From contig CAYHXO010000008.1 of assembly GCA_964360635.1 (NCBI GenBank), positions 1 to 64,000 of the forward strand: DNA of 64,000 nucleotides, given 5' to 3'. This document shows, in pieces, positions 17,687 through 25,818 of this stretch. A program made the position numbers and the translations under genes. Under the pieces are notes generated by a model. That model worked only from the letters and a program-made list of their open reading frames with translations. It had not been told where the DNA came from and ran no database searches. Every line of letters begins with the position of its first letter. Within the stretch, counting starts at the first letter, position 1. The DNA comes from CALRGE01 sp964360635 (GTDB taxonomy: Bacteria; Patescibacteriota; Gracilibacteria; UBA1369; 2-02-FULL-48-14).

Positions 17687-18958
17687 TTAAGCTTTTCTAA
17701 ATACTGGAAGCAACATTGTGCCATTAATTGTCAGAGATCCTTTCTTTATCAATTTCATGATTTCATCATATGCATTTAATGTTTTTAAAATATCATCCTC
17801 TGTAATTGAATACGACATATTGTGAGCGCTACCAAATAAGATTCCACGAATTGCGCACTGTTCCACGAAAAAAGTTTTTGCCAATAAATCCTCATTCCCA
17901 TCCTCATCCTTAAAAATAAGAACATTTCGTGCTGGGTATCCTTTTATAAACAGGCTTTTTTCAAGTTGATGCTTTTTAATTAGACTGTTTACTCCATCCA
18001 TGAGTTTCTGTCCTTTCACTTTTAAATTTTCGATAACATTATTTTTTTTCATAAAGTTAATCACTGCTTTTGTCGCGGCAAGTGAAAGTAGTTCGCCTCC
18101 AAAAGTAAATGAAAAGAAAATCTCTTCAAAGATTTTCATAAATTTTTTAGGTCCAACGACAGCGGAGATTGGGTATCCGTTTGCCATAGCTTTTCCAAAA
18201 CACGCAAGATCCGGAATTACATTGAATTCCTTTTGTGCGCCGCCAAGATTCATTCGGAACCCAGTGATAATTTCATCGAAGATTAAAAGAGCTGAGTGTT
18301 CATTCGCCAATTTTCTTACTCCCTCCAAAAATCCGGGCTGTGGATATTCCACGCCAATCGGTTCCATTATAATTGCCGCAAATTTACCGGGATTTCCTTC
18401 AAGTAAACTCCTCAAACTCTCAAGATCGTTGTATTTAAAAGTTTTTGTAATTTCTTTTGTGGATTCAGGCACGCCAAGGTTTCTAACAGTTGTTCCAATA
18501 TACCAATCTTGCCATCCATGATAACCACAACATGCAACCATATCTTTTCCAGTGATAGCTCTAGCCGCTCTAACTGCACCCGCAGTTGCATCAGATCCGT
18601 TTTTTCCAAAACGAACCATTTCCGCACAGGGTATGAGTTCACAAAGCATTTCACTCACTTCCGCCTCAAGACTATTTGGCAGTGAAAACAGGGAGCCTTT
18701 ATCCATTTGTACTTTTACTTCATCATTTATTTCATCCATTGAATGACCGAGTACTATAGAACATAGACCAAATGGCCAATCAATATATTCATTTCCATCT
18801 ACATCCCAAGCATGACTCCCTTTCGCACGCTCAATAAATAGAGGTGACGCCCCAACAGAAAATTGGGTGTAACATTTGCTGAAAGTTTGAGTTCCCAGTG
18901 GTATAACTTTCTTAGCTTTCTCCAACTGCTCTACTGATTTTTTGAAATTATGTATCAT
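17687..18958 (-). CDS. Class III (glutamate-1-semialdehyde-aminomutase-like) aminotransferase
   Basis: A PLP enzyme of fold type I, subgroup III, resembling HemL. Landmarks are FDEIITGFR (the Asp for the PLP ring), PDLACFGKAMANGYPISA with the predicted PLP lysine, and FSFTFGGELLSLAA. It is unlikely to serve haem synthesis here, because neighbours on both sides are sugar enzymes. HemL-like proteins recur beside SpsF cytidylyltransferases in nonulosonate and spore-coat clusters. The frame opens to 18982, but ATG 18956-18958 (423 residues) starts 1 bp after the upstream SpsF stop and matches the local packing, so I chose it. Confidence 0.8.
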   Translation of the reverse strand: MIHNFKKSVEQLEKAKKVIPLGTQTFSKCYTQFSVGASPLFIERAKGSHAWDVDGNEYIDWPFGLCSIVLGHSMDEINDEVKVQMDKGSLFSLPNSLEAEVSEMLCELIPCAEMVRFGKNGSDATAGAVRAARAITGKDMVACCGYHGWQDWYIGTTVRNLGVPESTKEITKTFKYNDLESLRSLLEGNPGKFAAIIMEPIGVEYPQPGFLEGVRKLANEHSALLIFDEIITGFRMNLGGAQKEFNVIPDLACFGKAMANGYPISAVVGPKKFMKIFEEIFFSFTFGGELLSLAATKAVINFMKKNNVIENLKVKGQKLMDGVNSLIKKHQLEKSLFIKGYPARNVLIFKDEDGNEDLLAKTFFVEQCAIRGILFGSAHNMSYSITEDDILKTLNAYDEIMKLIKKGSLTINGTMLLPVFRKA

Positions 18959-18959
18959 A

Positions 18960-19682
18960 CTATTTTTGTTGAATATGTGCATTGATTTGAAACAATTCGG
19001 GTTCCTTCTTGAATAGATCTAATATGTCTTTTAACAGAAATTCTCGATTATTTGGCCAAAGTTTTTCATAAATTTTTCGTATGAGAGTGTAATCCTCTTC
19101 CGTATCAAGTGTCCACCTATGTAGAGAATAGTCGTTAATGTTAGATATATTTACCGCAACATCTTTGGTTTTTTCTTTAATATATGGGGTTACATGTTCG
19201 CGTTCAACGGCTGTCTCTGCATTTTCAAAAGCATCTTTAAGCAATTGAAACGTAAACACTTCAGTATCAAAACCTCGTGGGAAAGTTCTAAGGCCAACGT
19301 TTGAAGTGTAGGTTTGAGATTTTACGGCGGCTTCAATAATTCGGTCTGTAATTTCCGGATCAATTAATGGACAATCTGAAGTTACTCTAATAATTAAGTC
19401 GGCATTTTCTCTTTCAGCCGCTTCAAAATATCTTGTAAGTACATCGTCTTCTGAGCCTCTATAAATTTTTATTTTTTCATCATCAAGTGCTTTCACATAC
19501 TCTTCTATTATATTATCTTGCTCATTTGTCGTTGTAGCAATGACTATTAAATCAATATTATTACATCTCTTGAGTCTATCGATAACATGCCAAATTACTG
19601 GTTTACCACAGAGGTCTTTCATGACTTTCCCTGAAAGTCTTGTAGAGCCCATTCTTGTTTGAACAATACAAACTTTTTTCAT
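18960..19682 (-). CDS. SpsF-type cytidylyltransferase (likely CMP-nonulosonate synthetase)
   Basis: A 240-residue nucleotidyltransferase of the acylneuraminate/KdsB/SpsF superfamily. The CTP-binding motif QTRMGSTRLSGK is at 8-19 and the metal-site region RVTSDCPLIDPE lies in the middle of the protein. In the pseudaminic acid pathway the sixth step (PseF) attaches CMP to the nine-carbon acid. This gene is next to pseC (4-bp overlap), so it is my first choice for PseF, although by sequence it is SpsF-like rather than NeuA-like. A second such domain is in the fusion at 15242. Confidence 0.8.
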   Translation of the reverse strand: MKKVCIVQTRMGSTRLSGKVMKDLCGKPVIWHVIDRLKRCNNIDLIVIATTTNEQDNIIEEYVKALDDEKIKIYRGSEDDVLTRYFEAAERENADLIIRVTSDCPLIDPEITDRIIEAAVKSQTYTSNVGLRTFPRGFDTEVFTFQLLKDAFENAETAVEREHVTPYIKEKTKDVAVNISNINDYSLHRWTLDTEEDYTLIRKIYEKLWPNNREFLLKDILDLFKKEPELFQINAHIQQK

Positions 19683-20815
19683 AAATTTTGTAAAATTTCC
19701 ATCAAAGAGGTCATTATATAATCTTGATCTTCCTCGCTCAAATCAGGATAAATAGGAAGGGAAATTTCTGACTCGTAAAATTTCTCTGCACCTGGACAAA
19801 GACCTTTTTTATAACCAAGACTTGCGTAATAAGGATGTAAATAGACAGGAATATAATGAACCTGTAAATATATACTTCTCTCAGCCATTTTTTCAAAAAT
19901 TTCCTTTTTTCGCCTCAGCAAATTTTCTTTCAAACGAATAGAATATAAATGCCAGGCAGGTTCGCTTACTTCTCTTATGTTTGGAATGTCAAAATATGAA
20001 TTTCCTTCAAAAGCTTTAGAATATTTTTCTGCAATAAATCTTCTTTTTGAAATGAATTCATCTATGCGTTTTAGTTGGCTAATGCCTAGTGCACACTGAA
20101 TATCAGTCAGTCTGAAGTTATGTCCTAAACTTTGCATTTCATGATACCAAGGCCCCTCACTTTCATTCATAAATTTATTCTGCTCTTTTGTCATTCCATG
20201 CTGTCTAAATTTCCTCATATATTTTGCCCAATCAGAGTCGTTTGTCAAAATTGCACCACCCTCACCGGTCGTTATTGATTTAACTGGGTGGAAACTAAAA
20301 ACATTCATATCTGCAATTCCACCAATTTTTCTTCCATTATAACTACCGCCAAGCCCATGGCATGAATCGTCAAAAAAATGAATATTATGACGTCGAGCAA
20401 ACTCAGAAATTTTATCAAAATCCACAGGGTGTCCAGCGTAATCCATACTAACAACTGCCAAGGTATTTTTATTAACTAAACTATCATCTAAAATTATATG
20501 TCCATTCTCGTCACAGTCTAAAAAGACAGGCTTGAGACCTGCAAAAATAGCTGCATTGGCAGTCGCAGCAAATGTCATGGCTGGGACGAGCACTTCAGTT
20601 CTTCCATCAGCGCATGCCATATACATTGCATGTAACGCAGTAGTTCCATTATTAAAAACAACGGCTTCTTTTACTCCACAATAATCAGCAAGAGCTTTTT
20701 CAAACTCCTCAACTTTAGGACCTTGAGTTAAAAAATTACTTTTTAGCACATCTTTCACTGCTTCAATATCCGATTCATCAATACTTTGTGCACCGTAATG
20801 AATTGGCTTGTGCAT
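19679..20815 (-). CDS. pseC: UDP-4-amino-4,6-dideoxy-N-acetyl-beta-L-altrosamine transaminase
   Basis: Second step of pseudaminic acid synthesis: PLP-dependent amination at C4 of the PseB product, with glutamate as donor. The protein shows FLTQGPKVEEFEKAL near the N-terminus, FNNGTTALHAMYMA, the DDSCHGLGG segment for the PLP ring and FSFHPVKSITTGEGG with the Schiff-base lysine, all typical of PseC. An upstream ATG at 20852-20854 would overlap the neighbouring gene by 29 bp. ATG 20813-20815 begins the conserved MHKPIHYG and leaves a 10-bp gap, so I use it (378 residues). It overlaps the SpsF gene by 4 bp. Confidence 0.9.
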   Translation of the reverse strand: MHKPIHYGAQSIDESDIEAVKDVLKSNFLTQGPKVEEFEKALADYCGVKEAVVFNNGTTALHAMYMACADGRTEVLVPAMTFAATANAAIFAGLKPVFLDCDENGHIILDDSLVNKNTLAVVSMDYAGHPVDFDKISEFARRHNIHFFDDSCHGLGGSYNGRKIGGIADMNVFSFHPVKSITTGEGGAILTNDSDWAKYMRKFRQHGMTKEQNKFMNESEGPWYHEMQSLGHNFRLTDIQCALGISQLKRIDEFISKRRFIAEKYSKAFEGNSYFDIPNIREVSEPAWHLYSIRLKENLLRRKKEIFEKMAERSIYLQVHYIPVYLHPYYASLGYKKGLCPGAEKFYESEISLPIYPDLSEEDQDYIMTSLMEILQNL

Positions 20816-20825
20816 AGAAAATTTA

Positions 20826-21440
20826 TTATTTAACAAGAAACACATAATACCCACTAGTCTGCTTGGTCTTTGTTTTCTTCAAAAGTTTATCAAGCATTCG
20901 TGCGAAAGAATTTAATAGCCCAATTTTATTAAACACACTCAAATTCACCCAAGTTTCAAGTATTCCCCTCACATTTTGAATCTCGATTGAACTAAAATCT
21001 TTACTCAAATGTCTTATGCAATCTTCGGTATATCTCCAGAAATCGCCGTAATATCCGGCTTGCGCATGATAATGATATAAAAATGGTACATAGATAAAGC
21101 AATACCCATCTTTTCTTAATACACGATGCATTTCTTCAAAAGCTTTGAATGGATTCTCAATGTGTTCCAAAACGGCAATGCAGACTATTGCATCTACCGA
21201 TTCAGTTTCCATTGGAAGATTATGAATATCCCCAATGATATCAGGTGAATAATCAGGAACTGGGTCAAGAACTTTATAGCTTACATCTTTGAGGTATTTT
21301 TTAAGCCATGCGCGTTTTGGATCGTATCTATTTCCGATTTTTTCTGAAATGCGCAAGCCACCACCAATATCAATAATCTCCTTTTTATTCTCAAAAATCT
21401 GCTTCATTTTATTGTCGAAGAAAATTTCCCATTCAGTCAT
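20826..21440 (-). CDS. SAM-dependent class I methyltransferase
   Basis: A 204-residue methyltransferase, on the short side of the family. Motif I is IIDIGGGLRISEK. The later motif CIAVLEHIENPFKAFEEMHRVL followed by GYCFIYVPFLYHYHAQ is the Methyltransf_11 pattern shared by the proteins at 22790 and 32679. The shared VPFLYPYH-like segment suggests these paralogues act on similar acceptors, probably sugars. It lies between UXS and PseC on the same strand. Confidence 0.75.
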   Translation of the reverse strand: MTEWEIFFDNKMKQIFENKKEIIDIGGGLRISEKIGNRYDPKRAWLKKYLKDVSYKVLDPVPDYSPDIIGDIHNLPMETESVDAIVCIAVLEHIENPFKAFEEMHRVLRKDGYCFIYVPFLYHYHAQAGYYGDFWRYTEDCIRHLSKDFSSIEIQNVRGILETWVNLSVFNKIGLLNSFARMLDKLLKKTKTKQTSGYYVFLVK

Positions 21441-21449
21441 AAAAGCTAT

Positions 21450-22382
21450 TTAAGATTTAAAATATTCAATCGTCTTTTTTAAGCCGCTTTCCAAATCTAC
21501 TTTTGGTTCAAAACCCAATTCGCTTCGCGCTTTGCTAATATCAGGCTGACGAATTTTTGGGTCATCTTGTGGTAGTGCTTTATTTACTATAACACTTTTA
21601 CTATCAGTGAGATCTATAATCAACTCTGCTAATTCTAAGATACTTGTCTCTTTTGGATTACCCAAATTCACCGGGCCGGAAAATTTCTCAGCATTCATTA
21701 CACTTAAAATTCCTTCCACCAAATCGTCGATATAACAGAAGGAGCGAGTTTGCTCTCCATCGCCATAAATTGTTATTTCCTCGCCAGAGATTGCCTGGCT
21801 TACAAAGTTTGGAATAACGCGACCGTCATTAACTCTCATGCGCGGGCCATAAGTGTTAAAAATTCTAAAAATTCTAGCATTTACTCCATGAACTTTTTGG
21901 TAATTTATAATTAAACTTTCCGCAAATCTTTTCCCTTCATCATAACAACTTCTTGGACCATTTGGGTTCACATTTCCCCAATAATCCTCTTTTTGAGGAT
22001 GTACTAGCGGATCTCCATAAACTTCTGAAGTCGATGCATGTAAAAACAAAGCTTTATTTTTTCTAGCTAATTCAAGAAGATTTTTCGTTCCCATCGCGCT
22101 AACCCAAAGTGTTTCAAGTGGAATATTTTGATAATCTACAGGTGAGGCAGGACATGCCATATTGATGATAATGTCGAAATTTCCAATTTCAGGAATTATT
22201 TCCACAATATCGTGCTCAACAAATTTAAATTTATTATTTCCTGATAAATGCTCAAAATTATTTCTTCGACCTGTTATCAGGTTATCAATGCCTGTAACAT
22301 CCATATCTAAAGATAAAAGCTTATCCACTAAATGGCTCCCGATAAAACCTGCACTACCGGCAACTAATACTTTTTTACTCAT
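21450..22382 (-). CDS. uxs: UDP-glucuronate decarboxylase (UDP-xylose synthase)
   Basis: Converts UDP-glucuronate to UDP-xylose with NAD and CO2 release. It is an SDR of 310 residues with GSAGFIGSHL (9-18), the signature NMACPASPVDYQN, the STSEVYGDPLVHPQ stretch, CYDEGKR with the catalytic Tyr and Lys, and FNTYGPRMRVNDGRVIPNF. These match UXS closely rather than generic GalE. Its substrate would come from UDP-glucose dehydrogenase at 33456. It heads the run of minus-strand genes leading to pseC. Identity is confident. Confidence 0.92.
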   Translation of the reverse strand: MSKKVLVAGSAGFIGSHLVDKLLSLDMDVTGIDNLITGRRNNFEHLSGNNKFKFVEHDIVEIIPEIGNFDIIINMACPASPVDYQNIPLETLWVSAMGTKNLLELARKNKALFLHASTSEVYGDPLVHPQKEDYWGNVNPNGPRSCYDEGKRFAESLIINYQKVHGVNARIFRIFNTYGPRMRVNDGRVIPNFVSQAISGEEITIYGDGEQTRSFCYIDDLVEGILSVMNAEKFSGPVNLGNPKETSILELAELIIDLTDSKSVIVNKALPQDDPKIRQPDISKARSELGFEPKVDLESGLKKTIEYFKS

Positions 22383-22402
22383 TTGTTGTTTTATAACATG
22401 AA

Positions 22403-22786
22403 TTAGGCGCGATATACAAATTTCTTATTGAAAGAAAAAGTACAAAAAGTTGTCAAAACTGTAGAAATGAAAATTGATAACAAATAATAAATAGAGAATA
22501 GTGATGTCATTAGGTAAACAAGCGAAGCATTTAAAATGAAAATAACAATATATCCTTTGATAAAAACGAAATACTTTTTTAACAAATTCAGTTTTGAGGA
22601 TTCCTGAAAAGTGAAATATAAATTTCCAAAGAAAAGAAAAGTCCACGTAAACCAAGTCGCAATTAGAAATGACCATAAATACCAAATGTTACAAAATTCT
22701 TTGAAGAAATAGGTGAATCCTATGTTAATCAAGTAAGCAAAACAGCCAACCAGAATAAATTTTATAAATTTTAAGTCGATTTGCAT
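22403..22786 (-). CDS. GtrA-like membrane protein
   Basis: A 127-residue protein with four hydrophobic helices and the GtrA-family start KFIKFILVGCFAYLINIGFTYFF. The C-terminal NKKFVY tail is also usual. GtrA proteins are thought to help move undecaprenyl-linked glucose or other sugars across the membrane for later addition on the outside. It lies 4 bp downstream of a methyltransferase. A GT2 of GtrB type, the usual partner, is at 24875, about 2 kb away. A second GtrA copy is at 47018. Confidence 0.8.
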   Translation of the reverse strand: MQIDLKFIKFILVGCFAYLINIGFTYFFKEFCNIWYLWSFLIATWFTWTFLFFGNLYFTFQESSKLNLLKKYFVFIKGYIVIFILNASLVYLMTSLFSIYYLLSIFISTVLTTFCTFSFNKKFVYRA

Positions 22787-22789
22787 ATT

Positions 22790-23470
22790 TTATTTCTTTC
22801 TCACGACACAATACATTACCGCCGCCATTGTGTGAGAATTCGGCCAATGATTAAATATCAAATCCAATAATTTAATTGGAAACAATAAGAACATTACAAG
22901 GTTTGTTATAAGTGAATTCAACCATAATGAACCAAATGAAAAAATCAGACCAAAGAGATGACAAAGGTAAACAGTTAATGCTGAAAAAGGTCCGGCACGT
23001 GTGCCGATCTCGACCATCTCAAATTCATTGAATAAAAACTTCAAACCTTCCTTGCTATAACGCTGATAGTCGCTCGGCGACGAGTGAAATGGATACAAAA
23101 ATGGAACCGCGATGTAAGCTACACCTCCTTTTTTTAAAATACGTAACATCTCAGCTACAGCTAATTTAGGATCTTTAACATGCTCAAGAACATTGTCACA
23201 AACAATACGGTCAACACTATCCGATTCAAGTGGGGTTTTGCATATATCTGAAACAACATTTACTCCAGGATAATTATATAAATCAACATTTTTTACAGCA
23301 GTCCCTAAGATACGAGGCCCTGAGCCAAGATTCACGATCTCACCATCAGACTTATATTTCTTCAAAAAACTTCTTGAAGATAATCCACAAAACATCATCG
23401 GTCCAAATACTTCTCCAATAAAAAAATATGTCTTCGGCCATCTCTTAAAATATTCTCTAACATCACTCAT
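22790..23470 (-). CDS. SAM-dependent class I methyltransferase
   Basis: A 226-residue methyltransferase: NLGSGPRILGTAV is a motif I variant, VDRIVCDNVLEHVKDPKLAVAEMLRIL the central motif, and AYIAVPFLYPFHSSPSDYQRY follows. The C-terminal 60 residues are hydrophobic and may rest on or in the membrane, which suits a lipid-linked acceptor. First of three consecutive methyltransferase genes in map order, with 4-bp ATGA coupling to its upstream neighbour. It is closely similar in layout to the one at 32679. Confidence 0.78.
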   Translation of the reverse strand: MSDVREYFKRWPKTYFFIGEVFGPMMFCGLSSRSFLKKYKSDGEIVNLGSGPRILGTAVKNVDLYNYPGVNVVSDICKTPLESDSVDRIVCDNVLEHVKDPKLAVAEMLRILKKGGVAYIAVPFLYPFHSSPSDYQRYSKEGLKFLFNEFEMVEIGTRAGPFSALTVYLCHLFGLIFSFGSLWLNSLITNLVMFLLFPIKLLDLIFNHWPNSHTMAAVMYCVVRKK

Positions 23471-24234
23471 GATTTTATTGCAGTTAAAATCCAGCCAGAT
23501 TGATTTTTTGGAGCAAGAACTTCGACATTGTGGACATCAAGTCCATTTAACAAAGCTTTAACTTCATCTTTTCTCCAGTAATTAGCAACCTCAGGAATCA
23601 GTTGATCAAATACAATGCTGTGAATGTGCCAAAAATCGAAAGTCGAAAGCTGTTTAAGATAAAGCGATGGCCCTTTAAAAATTTTTACAAATAAATAAAG
23701 TGGAGTTGAACAAAAGTAGCTTAAGAAATGTACCAAGCCAAGTGGCAGTTTCGAAGTGATATTCTTCCTAATTGGATTAACAAATTTTACTATCCATTCA
23801 TTTCCTTCATAGCCATAAACCCAAATCAAAATACGGCCATTTTGCTTAAGTGATTTCACAATATTTTTTAAAGCTAAAATCGGATCTTTTAAATGATGAA
23901 TCACTCCAATACTAAAAGCTAAATCAAATTTATTTTCCCAATCAATCTCATAAATACTTTTTAAACTTACATCAGAATTTTTGAATTCACTAAGAGTTTC
24001 TTTCGCTTTATCTACTGATCTTTTATCTAAGTCAAAGGCAGTCAAACTATTTGCTCCATATTTTAATGCCCAGTAACTATTTCTTCCCATTCCACAACCG
24101 GCATCAAGTATATCTTTATTTTTGAAATCAGATTCCAAAAGCGGTCCAGTCCAATTTTTGAACTGATCTTCATACTTCGGGTCCATAAAAGAATATTTAT
24201 CCCATTCGTAGCCAAATCTTTCGCTTGAAGCCAT
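23467..24234 (-). CDS. SAM-dependent class I methyltransferase
   Basis: A 255-residue methyltransferase with motif I as ILDAGCGMGRNSYWALKYGA, an acidic ribose-binding residue in AFDLDKRSVDKA, and the central FSIGVIHHLKDPILALKNIV segment. The C-terminal third (LVHFLSYFCSTPLYLFVKIF) is hydrophobic and may associate with the membrane. The FDLDKRSV pattern is of the Methyltransf_11/25 type. It overlaps the downstream methyltransferase by 4 bp and sits 1 bp after the upstream one. Confidence 0.78.
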   Translation of the reverse strand: MASSERFGYEWDKYSFMDPKYEDQFKNWTGPLLESDFKNKDILDAGCGMGRNSYWALKYGANSLTAFDLDKRSVDKAKETLSEFKNSDVSLKSIYEIDWENKFDLAFSIGVIHHLKDPILALKNIVKSLKQNGRILIWVYGYEGNEWIVKFVNPIRKNITSKLPLGLVHFLSYFCSTPLYLFVKIFKGPSLYLKQLSTFDFWHIHSIVFDQLIPEVANYWRKDEVKALLNGLDVHNVEVLAPKNQSGWILTAIKS

Positions 24235-24235
24235 T

Positions 24236-24802
24236 TTATTTTGTACATTTAAAATTAAATTCTATCTCCTCAAAACCTCCAACCCAGAATGCCCAAATTC
24301 TACTGCAGAAAGCAGGGCTTAAATTTGCAAAAAAAGATATAATTTTGTTCATTATATTAATTATGAAACGTGCAATTACACCATATCCAAGATATTTCAG
24401 AAGATGTACGTGTGCTGCCCAATGTAACTCCATTTTTTCTAGCTTATATCCAACTCCAAAATAGCCCGAACTAGTGAAGGATTTATTGAAATAAAGTGGG
24501 AAAGTTACATCAAAACCATGTGCATGTTCGGCATGTGTGAATCCCCTAGTAAAATGTGGAACTTTAATTAAAAGCTTTCCATCCGGTTTCAAAATTCTAT
24601 GCAATTCTTTCATAACAGAAAAAGGTCTATCAAGATGCTCAAGAACATGTACAGCTTCAACTAAATCAAAAGTATTATCTTCAAATGGATAAGGCATAAC
24701 ATTCAAATCATGCGCAACATCAGGATTCGAGAGTGGATTCCAATCAACATTCACATAGCCCTCTTTTCTAAATTCACCCGACCCAAAGTTTAGTTTTTGC
24801 AT
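24236..24802 (-). CDS. SAM-dependent class I methyltransferase (short)
   Basis: A 188-residue methyltransferase-like protein. The start QKLNFGSGEFRKEGYVNVDW resembles the PredSAM family in which motif I is at the very N-terminus, and the central part is DLVEAVHVLEHLDRPFSVMKEL. A hydrophobic stretch lies near residue 150. It leads the three-methyltransferase operon and diverges from the GT2 at 24875 across 72 bp holding a palindrome. Confidence 0.75.
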   Translation of the reverse strand: MQKLNFGSGEFRKEGYVNVDWNPLSNPDVAHDLNVMPYPFEDNTFDLVEAVHVLEHLDRPFSVMKELHRILKPDGKLLIKVPHFTRGFTHAEHAHGFDVTFPLYFNKSFTSSGYFGVGYKLEKMELHWAAHVHLLKYLGYGVIARFIINIMNKIISFFANLSPAFCSRIWAFWVGGFEEIEFNFKCTK

Positions 24803-24820
24803 ATTTAATGTCTATATTGT

Positions 24821-24835
24821 AAGCTTTCAAAGCTT
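24821..24835. repeat. 15-bp palindrome in a divergent promoter region
   Basis: AAGCTTT-C-AAAGCTT, perfect 7-bp arms around one base. It lies midway between two divergent genes and overlaps the likely -35 boxes on both strands, as expected of an operator. It could also be chance, since the sequence is short and AT-rich. Confidence 0.4.
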
Positions 24836-24862
24836 GAAAATCATACATATTCTACTTCTAAT
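24834..24862 (+). promoter_or_regulatory. Promoter for the GT2 gene at 24875
   Basis: TTGAAA at 24834-24839 and TCTAAT at 24857-24862, spacer 17 bp. The -10 box ends 12 bp before the TTG start codon, leaving a leader of about 5 bases. Confidence 0.5.
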
Positions 24863-24874
24863 AAACAAATAGTT

Positions 24875-25816
24875 TTGAAATTATCGCTCATTACACCGAT
24901 ATATAATGAATCAAAAAATTTAAGACCATTATTTTCCGAATTAAAAAAGGTTTTAGGAGAACTTAAGTATGATTATGAAATTATTGCCGTAAACGACGGA
25001 TCTTCCGACGATTCTTTTGAAATATTAAAAGAATTATCTCATGACTCTCATGTGAAAGTAATAAATTTCTCAATGAATTATGGCCAAACTGCCGCACTTT
25101 TAGCTGGAATTGACAATGCACAAGGAGATATTATTGTAAGTATTGATAGTGATCTTGAAAATGATGCGAATGATATTCCAAAAATGATTGAAAAAATTAA
25201 TGAGGGTTATGATGTTGTTTCGGGTTGGAGAAGAAGGCGCTGGAAGGGGAAATGGATTACTAGAAAATTACCTTCAATTTGCGCAAACTGGCTAATTTCT
25301 AAAATAACGGGCCTAAAATTGCATGATTATGGCTGCATTCTAAAAGCCTACAAAAGAGAGTCGATTTCAGGTGTAAAATTATACGGAGAGATGCACAGGT
25401 TTATAGCAAGTTATGCACTTTTATCCGGAGCAAAAATAACAGAAATCGAAGTGAACTACCGGACTAGATTACACGGTAAAAGCAATTACGGACTTTCCAG
25501 GATTTTCAGAGTACTTTTGGACCTAGTTGTTGTTAAATTCTTACATAAATACATGGATAAACCCATGCATTTTTTTGGAGGCATCGGATTCCTCACCTTA
25601 TTTTTTGGGATTTTAGCTGGAATGGCAGCCGTTGCTTTAAGGATTTTTGGAGTTGTTGATCTTGTTGAAACTCCGCTCCCAATATTTTCCGCTCTGCTCA
25701 TAATAGTTGGTGTGCAATTTATATTGATGGGAATTTTAGCAGAAATGCTTATGCGGATTTATTATGAATCTCAAGATAAAAAACCATATCGCATCAGAGA
25801 AAAAATTAACTGTTAA
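24875..25816 (+). CDS. GtrB/DPM-type family 2 glycosyltransferase with two C-terminal membrane helices
   Basis: A 313-residue GT2 that starts with TTG; the first residues KLSLITPIYNESKNL are the usual GT-A opening, so this start is well placed. The nucleotide-sugar site shows VNDGSSDDS, and the metal motif lies in SIDSDLENDANDIP. Two hydrophobic helices follow at about 230-255 and 262-290. This layout (GtrB, DPM-synthase class) loads a sugar onto undecaprenyl phosphate for use outside the membrane. A GtrA protein is nearby at 22403. It is followed 2 bp later by an asnB-type gene. Confidence 0.85.
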   Translation: MKLSLITPIYNESKNLRPLFSELKKVLGELKYDYEIIAVNDGSSDDSFEILKELSHDSHVKVINFSMNYGQTAALLAGIDNAQGDIIVSIDSDLENDANDIPKMIEKINEGYDVVSGWRRRRWKGKWITRKLPSICANWLISKITGLKLHDYGCILKAYKRESISGVKLYGEMHRFIASYALLSGAKITEIEVNYRTRLHGKSNYGLSRIFRVLLDLVVVKFLHKYMDKPMHFFGGIGFLTLFFGILAGMAAVALRIFGVVDLVETPLPIFSALLIIVGVQFILMGILAEMLMRIYYESQDKKPYRIREKINC

Positions 25817-25818
25817 AT

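Noticed and set aside
14301..22382. Legionaminic rather than pseudaminic acid pathway
   Set aside because: The PseB, PseC and PseI sequences carry motifs typical of the pseudaminic branch. No LegB-type dehydratase, NeuC-like epimerase or PtmE-like guanylyltransferase was found. The final sugar could still be a modified relative.
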